Below are positions 1 to 8,659 of a stretch of 64,000 nt of DNA, piece after piece. Source of the DNA: Terrimonas ginsenosidimutans (lineage in GTDB: Bacteria > Bacteroidota > Bacteroidia > Chitinophagales > Chitinophagaceae); the NCBI RefSeq assembly GCF_022012415.1, contig NZ_JAKLTR010000006.1, positions 295,644-359,643 on the forward strand, read 5' to 3'. The stretch's first letter is position 1; the number at the start of each line of letters is the position of its first letter. Below the pieces are notes generated by a model. That model saw nothing but the letters and a program-made list of their open reading frames with translations, was not told where the DNA came from and ran no database searches. The position numbers were made by a program, and so were the translations under genes.

Positions 1-224
1 AAGTTTATGACGGAAGGCAACTCCGCCCTTTTTGTCCAGACTTTGATAAAACAATCAAGCAGAACCTCTTCGGCCATCCAGTCAAGTAAAGTAATGCGGT
101 AAATGGTGGTGTAGATATTATCGCGGTAGCGATCAAACAGCATCCGGAAGGCCTGCTCATCCCCGGTACTGACACGGTGTATCAGTACATTTTCAGGTAC
201 ATCATTATAAGCAGTGCCCGCCAT
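1..224 (-). CDS. ECF-type RNA polymerase sigma factor, C-terminus cut by window edge
   Basis: Reading the minus strand from the ATG at 224 gives 74 codons beginning MAGTAYND, followed by VLIHRVSTGDEQAFRMLFDR and a helix containing WMAEEVLLDCFIKVWTKR. This is the sigma-70 region 2 pattern of Bacteroidota ECF sigma factors (core binding and -10 recognition); region 4 lies outside the window. Such genes usually precede a FecR anti-sigma and SusC/D genes, but here the downstream side is off the left edge, so the partner cannot be seen. The upstream gap (225-330) is AT-rich and unremarkable. Family assignment is firm; regulon unknown. Confidence 0.85.
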   Translation of the reverse strand, partial: MAGTAYNDVPENVLIHRVSTGDEQAFRMLFDRYRDNIYTTIYRITLLDWMAEEVLLDCFIKVWTKRAELPSVIN

Positions 225-330
225 TTTTGGACAGTTTGTTAGTTAGGTAATACTGCCACAATATAACAAAAAGCCTCAAAAAAGGTCAGGTGGGGTAAAT
301 TTACGGGTACGTAGCTCGTAATTTTTGTAT

Positions 331-431
331 GGCGTGGGAGTATCGCAGAGAACGCAAAGAGTCGCAAAGGTCGCTAAGAAATTCTTTGCGCACTTAGCGC
401 CCCTTTGCGTCCTCTGCGATACTCCCACGCC
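331..431. repeat. Inverted repeat of TTTGCGTCC-type words
   Basis: A left arm GGCGTGGGAGTATCGCAGAG followed by reiterated CGCAAAG words is mirrored by a right arm of TTTGCG words ending ACTCCCACGCC. The same words recur at 54.9-55.3 and 57.5 kb. It separates the sigma gene from the phosphodiesterase remnant. Confidence 0.85.
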
Positions 432-461
432 AGGCAAATCAAAGCTTATTCAGCACCGGGA

Positions 462-697
462 TTAATAGTATCTGTTCGTTTTGATCAGATACGCCTTCAG
501 CAATGCCGGTTGATCTGTCTGAACAATATTCGCTCCTTTATTCAACACCTCTTCAAATGCTGCCGGATTTCCCCCTGCTGCTTTCTGATCTACTTCATCC
601 AGCGCATTGATCCAAACTCTTGCACCACTCTTCTTAATGAACGAGATCACGTCCGCATTATGATGAGAAAGATCGATATGCACCGCCTCGGTAGGAA
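462..697 (-). pseudogene. C-terminal remnant of a glycerophosphodiester phosphodiesterase
   Basis: The minus strand encodes about 78 residues (EAVHIDLSHHNADVI..., ARVWINALDE..., KGANIVQTDQPALLKAYL) matching the end of the GDPD TIM barrel: the VWINA strand and the terminal G-x-x-x-x-TD-x-P...L-x-x-YL motif. Intact GDPD proteins are about 250-300 residues and carry the catalytic HRG and E-x-D motifs near the N-terminus; none of that is present. Upstream the frame runs into a GC-rich repeat word (about 693-720) and an in-frame TAA at 738-740, so no start with a plausible N-terminus exists. I read it as a gene decapitated by deletion or repeat invasion. Confidence 0.7.
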
Positions 698-720
698 CGC
701 GACGGACGCGGCAATACGCC
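693..720. repeat. GC-rich word GGAACGCGnCGGACGCGGC...ATACGCC
   Basis: This short segment matches words found at 14.93, 18.1, 44.15, 51.0 and 63.98 kb. It forms the exact upstream junction of the phosphodiesterase remnant. Confidence 0.65.
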
Positions 721-764
721 ATCAAGCTATCAAGAAATTATTCGGTCATATAAAAGGAAAAATC

Positions 765-805
765 TGGGTACACGGCAGCCTGAAGCGGGAGATTTAAAGG
801 GGGCC
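765..805. repeat. GGGAGA-TTTA-AGGGGG half-palindrome repeat
   Basis: The segment beginning GGGTACACGGCAGCC, then GAAG-GGGAGATTTAAAGGGGGCC, is near-identical to 21124-21165. It overlaps the 3' end of the esterase gene and supplies its last codons and TAA stop. Confidence 0.6.
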
Positions 806-2017
806 TTCCAGCGGCCGGGAAGGAGTCGTCACCGGGAAAAAAGCGATCGCATCATATGCTGCTACAAGATTTACCAACTCCAAACTTCTCTCTGATCCCG
901 GATCACCACCACCGTAATTATCCGATGGCAGCAAGCGATTCAAAAAGGCCGGCGCATCTTTCGAACAGATCAGAAACGGTTTCGAAGAGATCCTTTTCAA
1001 TTGAAATGACATCGTCGACTGACCTGCAGCAGAAAGGCTGATCTCTTTATAAACTCTTTTCTTTTGCGGTTCACTGAAATAATTCACTAAGAAAGACCCG
1101 TGGTCAAATTCAAACCCGATAATATAAACGGAATCGTGAAGCTTTTGCCGGAGATAGAATCCCATAGCTTTTACATCCGGCCGGCTTGCGTCTTTCCATC
1201 TATTCCCAAAAAAAGAAGGATCCATATTGACGTGTGCATTATGCGCCCAAACAAAAGCCTTTTCCCTCCCTTTGAGAGAAAGAAGGTTCTCGGCCATGTG
1301 GAGATCGCGCACTTTATATACGTCAACGGCATCTTTAAAGTAGAAAGAAAGATTTTGCACTATAATGCGCAGAATAAAAACAGCACAACTATCCGATACC
1401 TTTGAAGCAAAGGAGCTTACCAAACCGGAACACGCATCACGTTGTTCCATCGTTTTTATCGAATCATGAATGGATACAATGTTTTTCCATTCATCAGCAA
1501 GCGCCGGCTGTTGTTCACTGATATAGGAAGACAGATGCGGTATTCCGAGGAAAATGCCATTTCCCGGATCGATCCCGATAAAACTCAATACAGGCTTATT
1601 CTTTTTAATATTATAGGTACGCATCCACAATATCAGATCCAGCACCTCTTCCGTTTTCCAGGGCCACAACATCATCTTCGCCAGCAGGTGAGCAGGGTCC
1701 CCTTTTCCGGTTTTGATATAGTGATCTATCGGAAGACATTCGATATAGTTTGCTTCCAGTGCAAAAACAGTAAATCCTTTTTCCGCTACCAGGTATCTGA
1801 ACATCCGTTTCTTTAACTCGAAGAATTCATGTGTACCATGCGTTGCTTCGCCCATCGCAACGACAGTCTTTCCATCAAGCTTCGAAGAAAACGACTCAGT
1901 AAAATATTCATCATCCAGCATAAAGATGTTCGCCTTTGAATATTGCGCGATAACAGTCGGCGACAAGAGTAAGAAAAGCACTGAAAAAGAAAACAGAATA
2001 AAGTTTTGCCGGATCAT
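794..2017 (-). CDS. Erythromycin-esterase-family secreted protein
   Basis: 407 residues with an N-terminal signal peptide (hydrophobic residues 6-24, ending VIAQ). Motif GEATHGTHEF at 56-65, EANY at 88-91 and AHNAHV at 258-263 are the conserved Glu/His signature of the erythromycin esterase (EreA/EreB) superfamily. Characterised members hydrolyse the macrolide lactone ring, but most Bacteroidota homologues have unknown substrates; export suggests a periplasmic hydrolase. It is monocistronic. The last residues (about SRPLEGPL) are encoded by a dispersed repeat element, so the C-terminus looks recently altered. Fold assignment is secure; macrolide resistance is not shown by sequence alone. Confidence 0.85.
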   Translation of the reverse strand: MIRQNFILFSFSVLFLLLSPTVIAQYSKANIFMLDDEYFTESFSSKLDGKTVVAMGEATHGTHEFFELKKRMFRYLVAEKGFTVFALEANYIECLPIDHYIKTGKGDPAHLLAKMMLWPWKTEEVLDLILWMRTYNIKKNKPVLSFIGIDPGNGIFLGIPHLSSYISEQQPALADEWKNIVSIHDSIKTMEQRDACSGLVSSFASKVSDSCAVFILRIIVQNLSFYFKDAVDVYKVRDLHMAENLLSLKGREKAFVWAHNAHVNMDPSFFGNRWKDASRPDVKAMGFYLRQKLHDSVYIIGFEFDHGSFLVNYFSEPQKKRVYKEISLSAAGQSTMSFQLKRISSKPFLICSKDAPAFLNRLLPSDNYGGGDPGSERSLELVNLVAAYDAIAFFPVTTPSRPLEGPL

Positions 2018-2133
2018 TTATTTGCGATTTAACAATCCTGAAAAATAGGGCAATACAAAAGGCAAATAGAAAGAAAGGGCTGAATTGACATATTTATCAG
2101 GTCAACTGCCTGAATCCACCTTCCTGTTGAAAT

Positions 2134-2161
2134 GAAAAAGCGCCGGAATTGGTCCGGCGCT
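2134..2161 (-). terminator. Rho-independent terminator of the efflux operon
   Basis: A perfect 9-bp stem AGCGCCGGA/TCCGGCGCT (2139-2147 with 2153-2161) and 5-nt loop is followed on the minus strand by TTTTTC. It lies about 175 bp beyond the stop of the RND gene. Confidence 0.75.
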
Positions 2162-2187
2162 GGTAGTGATAATATATCGGTTACGGC

Positions 2188-2322
2188 GTTTCATAAGTTC
2201 CATCCGCTATAGTTCTTAATGCAATCTGTGATCCCGCCAATTGTTTATTCAAACTGATCCTCTATGAAATAACTCCTTTGCACCAGAACTATAGCGGATG
2301 GAACCTATGAACCTATGAAACC
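2188..2322. repeat. Inverted repeat of ATAGGTTC words flanking the RND gene end
   Basis: The arm at 2188-2216 (TTTCATAAGTTCCATCCGCT...) is mirrored at 2285-2322 (AGAACTATAGCGGATGGAAC... then repeated CTATGAAC). The gap 2018-2336 holds only this element and the terminator. Confidence 0.8.
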
Positions 2323-2336
2323 TTAACAAATGAACT

Positions 2337-5300
2337 CTATTTTTTCACATCAACTCTCGGAGGCATTAATTTATAGATCACCGGAGTGACGATCCTTGAC
2401 AAAAGGGTTGAGCTGATCAGACCTCCTATCATGACGATCGCAAGCGGAGAGATCAGCGGGTTGCTGGATAGTGCAATTGGCAACAATCCGCCTATTGCAG
2501 TCAGCGTGGTCAGAATGATCGGCAGAAAACGCTTCTCCCCCGCCTCTTCGATTGCCTGCAGCAATTCCATTCCTTCCTCGCGCAAATGATTCGTAAAATC
2601 AACCAGCAGGATTGTATTCTTCACTTCGATCCCCGCCAGTGCAACGATCCCGATAGTTGCAACAAATGAAAGAGAATTTCCCGTAACCAGCAACGCAAGT
2701 ACTGCCCCAACAATTCCCAGGGGAATAACCGACAGAACGATCAGCGTGCTCTTGAATGTCTTGAACTGTAGTACCAATACTGCAATGAACATGAACACGG
2801 TGAACAGGATAATACTGCCGAACCCTCCAAAGGATTCATTCCTGCCTTCTACTTCTCCGCCCATCTCATAGCTGTAACCCGGAGGTAGTTTCATATTATC
2901 CATTTGGCCGATCACATCCTGGATGACCTTATCATTCAGATAACCTTTCTTTACAAATGCATTTACGGTAACCGTCCTTGTTTTGTTAAAGTGATTAATG
3001 CTCAACGGTGATGTTTCAAACCGGATATCTGCGAGTTGTGAAAGCGGGATTGCTTTTCCCTCATTGTTGTTTACATAAAGGTTATTGAACACCTTCAGGT
3101 CAGGGTAGGACGGCCTGGGCACACTCAGCACTATATCATAATCATCCCCTTCTTCATCAGGATCAGTAAATGTTCCAACAGGGAAGCCGGCAACAGCCAT
3201 TCTCACCGTTCGTCCTATATTCACTGTAGGTACTCCCAGCTGCTGCGCTTTGTCTTTATTAATATCAATGCGGATATCAGATTTCAGATTTCGTATCGGA
3301 TTGTTCACATAGATCGCACCCTCAGTTTTCTTCAGCATATCTTCCACCCTGGCGGCAAGTACACGCAGGGTATCAAGGTTATCTCCAGCTACCCGAACTT
3401 CAACCGGTGAGATCATCGGCTGGCCCTGTTCGAAATTCTTTACCTCCACCTGTGCACCAGGATATGGTGTCCATTGCGAACGCAATTGTTCAATGATCTC
3501 CAGCTTACGTTCAGGATTTGTATCAGGGTCAAGTTGTACAAAGATCTCGGCAAAATCAGTCCGTTCATTCTGCTGGTTTACATTATAATAAACACGAGGG
3601 TTTCCTTTACCGATATTGGTGGAATAATACTTCACTTCCGGAACCTGTGCCAGCTCTTTTTCCACTCTTTTAGCGATCGTATCTGTATAATAAATGTTCG
3701 ACTGCAATGGCGCCGTAATATCGATCATAAATTGCGGCTTCTCGGAAGAAGGAAATAAGCTTGATCCGATCACGGGGATCAATGCGAGTGAACCGGCAAA
3801 GATCACAACAGCAATGATGATGGCCGTCCATGGACGCTTCAGGGCTTTATCAAGCAATACTGCATAGCTGCCATGTATCAGTTTCTGAAGTCCGCGCAGA
3901 AAAATATTTCCATGTTCATCCGCATGCGGCTTCAGTATCCTGCTGGAAAGAAACGGAACGATCGTCAATGCCACGATCAATGAACCAAGTATTGTACTGA
4001 TCACAGAGATCGGAAGACTTCTGATAAACTCACCGGATGCTTCCGGCATAAAAGCCAGCGGCATAAATGCGATGATCAGCGTGGCTGTACAACCCAAGAC
4101 CGCTTTACCGATCTGGTTCGTCGCTTTGATCGTTGCATTTAACCGGGAATGGCCTTCACGCATCCATCGCTCGATATTTTCAACCACAACGATACTATCA
4201 TCTACGAGCAAACCAAGCGCTACAACCAAACCCACAATACTCAGCTGGTTCAGATTATACCCCATCAGGTTGATCAGGATAATGCCGATACCCAGCGAAA
4301 GAGGGATAGAGATCATTACTACCAATGAAGCTCTTAAACCAAGTGGCAGCAGAGTGATCAGCACAAGCCCGATCGCGATCAGGAAATCAAAACCCAGTGT
4401 ACTTAAGCGGTGATTCACATTATCCGCCTGGTCAAACTGCACCTGGAGATCTATATTACCCGGTAATGTTTTTTTGAACTTTTCTATCACGGGAAGATAC
4501 TGCTCCTGTATCGCTGAAATATTCTCGCCTTTCTTTAATGCCGCCATCACAAATACGGAGCGATGTCCATTGAGCCGGGCAATATGCGTCGGCGCAGAAT
4601 AGTCAAAGTACACGTTCGCCACGTCACGCAGAAAGATATTATTACCGTTCACGCTGGCGACCACCGTATTCTTGATCTCTTCTATATTCTGATAATTACC
4701 ATTCGTTTTTATATTGAACGATTTACTCCCTTCATTCACACTACCACCGGGAATATTAGCGATCTCACTCTGCAGTGCATTTCCAATAAGCGTTACAGGA
4801 ATATGTAGTTGTGAAAGTTTATCGAGTTGCGCATCCACTTTGATCACCGGATCGGGTAATCCCTGGATCTCTACGTTCTTTAAAGCAGCGATCTTCTCCA
4901 GTTCGTCCTGCAGGTCCTCGGCGGCTTTCCTGAGCTTATCCCTTGAAGCGTTCTCAGAAACCAGTGACATCTGGAGAATGTTCACGTTTGACGGATCGAT
5001 CTTCTGAACGTCTATCAGGTAGATATCCTGCGGAAGTTGCCCGCGAAGGCTATTGACTTCCCGCACCAGCTCCTGGTATTTATCATCTACGTTTACACGA
5101 AAGCGGTATTCTACGGCCAGTACAGCCAGCCCGTCCCGGATAGAAGTTTTGATCCGTTTGATATCATCGAGACCATAGATCTGCTTCTCCATTTTTTTCA
5201 CCACGAGTTCTTCCATGTCTTTAGGGCTTGTACCCGGATACACCACTACAACAGGAAATATGGGAGCGTTGAGCTCGGGATCTTCAGAGCGCGGCATATT

Positions 5301-5390
5301 CAACACTGTTGATACACCTATAGCGATCACCATCAGCACCATGATCAGGGTGAACTGATAGTTTTTTATTGAGTATTCGGAAATCTTCAT
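2337..5390 (-). CDS. RND-family multidrug efflux pump, inner-membrane subunit
   Basis: 1017 residues, normal length for an AcrB/MexB-type transporter. TM1 is at about 13-31; the porter-domain motif YPGTSPKDMEE starts at 51; the TM4 proton-relay motif LLVDDSIVVVEN at 394-405 keeps both Asp (D397, D398); a second-half block GIEVKNTILLVDF lies in TM10. The protein should form the proton-driven trimer that takes substrates from periplasm and outer inner-membrane leaflet. It is last in an operon with adaptor, TolC-like channel and TetR regulator. Presence of the DD pair argues for a drug or organic-solute pump rather than a metal pump, but substrates cannot be read from sequence. Confidence 0.95.
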   Translation of the reverse strand: MKISEYSIKNYQFTLIMVLMVIAIGVSTVLNMPRSEDPELNAPIFPVVVVYPGTSPKDMEELVVKKMEKQIYGLDDIKRIKTSIRDGLAVLAVEYRFRVNVDDKYQELVREVNSLRGQLPQDIYLIDVQKIDPSNVNILQMSLVSENASRDKLRKAAEDLQDELEKIAALKNVEIQGLPDPVIKVDAQLDKLSQLHIPVTLIGNALQSEIANIPGGSVNEGSKSFNIKTNGNYQNIEEIKNTVVASVNGNNIFLRDVANVYFDYSAPTHIARLNGHRSVFVMAALKKGENISAIQEQYLPVIEKFKKTLPGNIDLQVQFDQADNVNHRLSTLGFDFLIAIGLVLITLLPLGLRASLVVMISIPLSLGIGIILINLMGYNLNQLSIVGLVVALGLLVDDSIVVVENIERWMREGHSRLNATIKATNQIGKAVLGCTATLIIAFMPLAFMPEASGEFIRSLPISVISTILGSLIVALTIVPFLSSRILKPHADEHGNIFLRGLQKLIHGSYAVLLDKALKRPWTAIIIAVVIFAGSLALIPVIGSSLFPSSEKPQFMIDITAPLQSNIYYTDTIAKRVEKELAQVPEVKYYSTNIGKGNPRVYYNVNQQNERTDFAEIFVQLDPDTNPERKLEIIEQLRSQWTPYPGAQVEVKNFEQGQPMISPVEVRVAGDNLDTLRVLAARVEDMLKKTEGAIYVNNPIRNLKSDIRIDINKDKAQQLGVPTVNIGRTVRMAVAGFPVGTFTDPDEEGDDYDIVLSVPRPSYPDLKVFNNLYVNNNEGKAIPLSQLADIRFETSPLSINHFNKTRTVTVNAFVKKGYLNDKVIQDVIGQMDNMKLPPGYSYEMGGEVEGRNESFGGFGSIILFTVFMFIAVLVLQFKTFKSTLIVLSVIPLGIVGAVLALLVTGNSLSFVATIGIVALAGIEVKNTILLVDFTNHLREEGMELLQAIEEAGEKRFLPIILTTLTAIGGLLPIALSSNPLISPLAIVMIGGLISSTLLSRIVTPVIYKLMPPRVDVKK

Positions 5391-5435
5391 GCTAAGAGTT
5401 TGAAGGTGGGAAAAGAGGTTATATAGTCAACTCTT

Positions 5436-6482
5436 TTACTTCTTTATTTTAATTTTTGAACCTTCGTTTAAGTACGCACTGCCGGATATGATGAGGGCTT
5501 TGGCGCTTTCGAGGCCACCGCTGACGATCACTTTACCGTTCTCTATTTTATCTACCTGGATCTTTATTTTCTGGGCAGTCGTGTTATCATTGGTGATGAA
5601 TACATAGCCGGTGCCGGCATCGCCATCAAGCAAAGCATCGTAAGGGATGGACCATGCCTGAAGAGATTGGGAAGGAAAGATGGTGGCTTTTCCGAATAGA
5701 CCAGAAGCGATCTTTCCGGCCGGAGCATTTTTTAATTGGAGTTGCACCTGAAAGGTACCGCTCATGGGATCTACACCTTCGGGTTTCTTGCTGACGTAGG
5801 CCTCAAGTGTTTGGCCGGGTAGTGCATCGGTGGTGATACTTGCTTTGTCGCCTGTTTTGATGGCCGACCATTGATAGTCGCTCACACCCGCTTTGAGAAT
5901 CCAGCTTGACTGACCGGCACCGTTTACCTGAACTACAGGGGTACCCGGACCAACGATCTGTCCTTCATTGGCAAGTTTCCGTAAAACATAGCCACTTTTC
6001 GGAGCGCGTATTTCAGAATAAGTCTGGTTAAAGCCCGCACTGCTGTGTTGTTGTCTTGCCACGTCCAGAGCAGTTTTTGCATTCTGCATCTGCTCAAGCG
6101 TTGCAACACTGTCTTTATACAGGTTGCTGGCACGCTCATAGTCACGTTGTGCTTTTTGTAGTGCGAGCGAGGCCTGCTCAGCCATTGCATTTACTTCAGT
6201 GAGATTAAGTGTTGCCAGAAGCTGGCCTTTACTGATCGCATCTCCTTCTTTTACATAGATGCGATTGATCACACCACCATTTTTAAACCCAAGAGCAGTT
6301 TCATCATCCGTGGTGAATTGCCCCGCAGCGTAAATAGACTGATGGATGGAGTCTTGCTGAAGTGAGACCACTTCAACAGGAATAATTTCTTCGTTGTTGG
6401 TTGTTTCTTTTTTGGGATCCTGTTTACAGGATACGATCCCCAGTGAGAATGCGATCAGGATCAACAGAAATATCTTTTTCAT
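5436..6482 (-). CDS. Efflux RND transporter periplasmic adaptor lipoprotein (HlyD/AcrA family)
   Basis: 348 residues. The N-terminus MKKIFLLILIAFSLGIVSCK contains a lipobox ending IVSC, so it is probably lipid-anchored. A biotinyl-lipoyl-like half (GVINRIYVKEGDAISKGQLL) precedes a coiled-coil hairpin (about residues 100-155, LALQKAQRDYERASNLY...) and the second lipoyl half (IRAPKSGYVLRKLANEGQIV). It bridges the RND pump and TolC. It lies 45 bp upstream of the pump gene and 4 bp downstream of the TolC-like gene. Confidence 0.93.
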   Translation of the reverse strand: MKKIFLLILIAFSLGIVSCKQDPKKETTNNEEIIPVEVVSLQQDSIHQSIYAAGQFTTDDETALGFKNGGVINRIYVKEGDAISKGQLLATLNLTEVNAMAEQASLALQKAQRDYERASNLYKDSVATLEQMQNAKTALDVARQQHSSAGFNQTYSEIRAPKSGYVLRKLANEGQIVGPGTPVVQVNGAGQSSWILKAGVSDYQWSAIKTGDKASITTDALPGQTLEAYVSKKPEGVDPMSGTFQVQLQLKNAPAGKIASGLFGKATIFPSQSLQAWSIPYDALLDGDAGTGYVFITNDNTTAQKIKIQVDKIENGKVIVSGGLESAKALIISGSAYLNEGSKIKIKK

Positions 6483-6486
6483 AAGC

Positions 6487-7863
6487 TCATTTTTTTATCA
6501 GGTAAGAAGCTGTTTCTCTTTCCAGCTCCGCTGCGGAGTTGAGAAGTTTATATTGGTTAATGACTTGCAGTAATTGCGCTTGCGTGAATTGATTGTGGGC
6601 GTCAATGGTTTCGATAAAGGTGTTGGTTCCCTCGCGATAGCCGCGATCGATCAGGCGCTGATAGCTGGATGCTGCTTCGAGTTGTTTACCCGTAGCAGTG
6701 TATACCTGCCAGGATGAGCGAAGGTTGTTCCTTGCTGCACTGCTGCCCAGCGTTAGTTGCTGACGAACCTGTTCAAGGTTTAGCCTGGCAGAACGTACAT
6801 CCAGCTCAGATTGACGGATCTTGTTCTTATTACGATTACCGGCGAATATGGGAACTTCTAATTGAAGACCTAAGAGATAATAACGGGATTGTGTGTTGAA
6901 CTTCCAGTTCTCTGCCTGCGAGCCCAGATCAAGTACCCCATTCAACCGTGGCATATACACCTGTTTGTTCATCTGCAACACTGTTTCGTTGATATTGATC
7001 GCCTGCTGCAATGCCTTCAGTTCTTCACGGGCGGATGGTGCGGGCTCAGTGCCAAGAAGCACTCCGATCTCTGACAAAGCATGTTCCGCACTGTAAGAAG
7101 TATCTATCGGTGTATGCTGTTCGCGGTTGAGCAGGAAGTTAAAATAGAGCTTTGCATTCTCCGCTTGCTGCTCTGCTGTATTGACCTGTGCATTTACCTG
7201 TTCTATCTCTGCATTGGCACGTAGTACATACGCAGGAAGGCCTTTACCATTGTCAAGCAATTTCTGGTTGACACGTTTCCCTTCACTGGCAAGGTCCAGC
7301 GCAGTACGGTAGATCGAGATCGATTTTAATGCTGTGAGATAATTGAAATAGGCCGACTTGATATTCTGAACGAGTTGGCGTTTATAGATATCGACCTCGT
7401 ATTCACTCAGGACGATCTGCTGTTCCGCGATCTGTTTGTTGAAACGGATATCCGGATTATAGATCGGCATGGTGGTACGCACTTTCGCATCATAAAAATT
7501 ATGCGGAAGGAAGTTGATTCGTTGATTACTTAGCTGCGGAAAGTTATTGGTTCCCGTCAGTTGATTCAATGTTGCATAAGCACCGTTCAGCAGATCCCCG
7601 AGCGGAAGACTGATATCACGTCCGCCACCGGCGGTCTGGTATCCCATCTGGAAGGAGACGGTCGGGAGGAACCATCCTTTGGCAATATCCAGCGCGGTGC
7701 CGGCCCGTTCAAGGGAGATAGTTTTTTGCTGCAGCACAATGTTGTTGGCAAATGCGCTGTCGATATAAGCATCGAGCATGGTTGGTTGTGCACTGGCGTT
7801 CCCGGCTATGCATAGGGCTCCCGCCAGGATCGTGCACCTGGTTTTACTTAATAGCGTATTCAT
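6487..7863 (-). CDS. TolC-family outer-membrane efflux protein
   Basis: About 458 residues from the ATG at 7863 (a GTG three codons upstream is less likely). Signal peptide MNTLLSKTRCTILAGALC... ending ASA. The body shows the two-fold TolC/OEP pattern: long helices rich in Gln/Ala/Leu (QIVLSEYEVDIYKRQLVQNI; ARLNLEQVRQQLTLGSSAAR) and the terminal helix FIETIDAHNQFTQAQLLQVI. It should form the trimeric outer-membrane channel for the pump encoded downstream. The putative TetR operator at 7866-7878 ends 3 nt before this start. Confidence 0.93.
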   Translation of the reverse strand: MNTLLSKTRCTILAGALCIAGNASAQPTMLDAYIDSAFANNIVLQQKTISLERAGTALDIAKGWFLPTVSFQMGYQTAGGGRDISLPLGDLLNGAYATLNQLTGTNNFPQLSNQRINFLPHNFYDAKVRTTMPIYNPDIRFNKQIAEQQIVLSEYEVDIYKRQLVQNIKSAYFNYLTALKSISIYRTALDLASEGKRVNQKLLDNGKGLPAYVLRANAEIEQVNAQVNTAEQQAENAKLYFNFLLNREQHTPIDTSYSAEHALSEIGVLLGTEPAPSAREELKALQQAININETVLQMNKQVYMPRLNGVLDLGSQAENWKFNTQSRYYLLGLQLEVPIFAGNRNKNKIRQSELDVRSARLNLEQVRQQLTLGSSAARNNLRSSWQVYTATGKQLEAASSYQRLIDRGYREGTNTFIETIDAHNQFTQAQLLQVINQYKLLNSAAELERETASYLIKK

Positions 7864-7865
7864 TA

Positions 7866-7878
7866 TTAACACTGTTAA
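7866..7878. promoter_or_regulatory. Putative TetR operator in the tetR-tolC gap
   Basis: TTAACACTGTTAA is a perfect 13-bp palindrome around a central base. Its TTAACACTGT core recurs, in opposite orientation, inside the tetR promoter (8545-8556). Confidence 0.6.
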
Positions 7879-7894
7879 TCAGTGATCAAAAAAA

Positions 7895-8518
7895 TTACTT
7901 CAGCTTTTCAAGTGTGGCAATAAACGTCTCGAATGTGTGTGTGAACGCGTCGTCAATATCCTGCATGACCATTTTGCGTTTTACGACCTGGTCGAGGTGT
8001 CCTTTGATCTTAAGGGTACATAAACCATGCATGGTGCTCCAGATGAACATGGCGAAGGATTCTGCATTGAATTGTGTGAAGTAACCTGCCTGCTGACAGC
8101 CCTGAACGACCATCAACAGGATCCTGAAAGCCTGCTCTCCCTCTTCCCAGTGCTCGTCGACGCAGTCGAGCGGCTCTTCACGATTGAACATAAGTTCGTA
8201 GAAGTCATTGTTTTCCAATGCAAATTGCATATAAACCCGTCCCATCGCCTTCAGGCGTTCAAACGGATGATCAATATGCGCAAGAATGGAAAACTGTGAT
8301 GCCAGCAGCTTGAATCCCTCCTGGTGAAGGGCATGTGAAATAGCTGCTTTGTCTTTATAATATAGATAGATCGTGGTTGGGCTGAACTCAATCTCCGCCG
8401 CGATCTTCCGGATGGACGTAGCTTGATACCCTTCTTTGATGAAGAGTTTTTTTGCTGCATCCAGGATGCTCTGCTTGAGATCCTCCTTGTGCTTCAGTTT
8501 TCGTTCTTTAATGCCCAT
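7895..8518 (-). CDS. TetR/AcrR-family transcriptional regulator
   Basis: 207 residues. The N-terminal helix-turn-helix is clear at about 17-62 (ILDAAKKLFIKEGYQATSIR, KIAAEIEFSPTTIYLYYKDK). The rest is the usual variable ligand-binding helical domain, with a TetR_C-like stretch MGRVYMQFALENNDFYELMF. It is the first gene of the efflux operon (tetR, tolC, adaptor, pump, all minus strand), which fits local repression relieved by a pump substrate. A near-palindrome within its own core promoter repeats upstream of tolC, supporting autoregulation. Confidence 0.92.
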   Translation of the reverse strand: MGIKERKLKHKEDLKQSILDAAKKLFIKEGYQATSIRKIAAEIEFSPTTIYLYYKDKAAISHALHQEGFKLLASQFSILAHIDHPFERLKAMGRVYMQFALENNDFYELMFNREEPLDCVDEHWEEGEQAFRILLMVVQGCQQAGYFTQFNAESFAMFIWSTMHGLCTLKIKGHLDQVVKRKMVMQDIDDAFTHTFETFIATLEKLK

Positions 8519-8534
8519 GTTTAAGATTACAGGG

Positions 8535-8565
8535 CAAATATACTTTACAGTGTTAAGTTTCCAAA
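8535..8565 (-). promoter_or_regulatory. tetR promoter with embedded operator
   Basis: Minus strand: TTTG (8565-8562), 19 bp, TATATTTG (8542-8535), a full match to the Bacteroidota -33/-7 consensus. TTACAGTGTTAA (plus-strand 8545-8556) sits in the spacer directly next to the -7 box. Confidence 0.7.
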
Positions 8566-8659
8566 TTTATTTGTGAGAATTTGGGATGGTATCCGATGAG
8601 TTGGCCCGAAATGGCGGTAGAATACCTAAAAAGCCGGTTGAATAACAGGAGTGTCGATA

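Noticed and set aside
331..431. Possible CRISPR or tRNA-like structure in palindromic regions
   Set aside because: No regular spacers and no tRNA-like cloverleaf; arms are inverted words.
1100..1816. Plus-strand ORFs of 101 and 124 codons
   Set aside because: Antisense to the esterase gene, without signals.
794..2017. Macrolide resistance determinant
   Set aside because: Fold is right, but the family is broad and substrate cannot be inferred.
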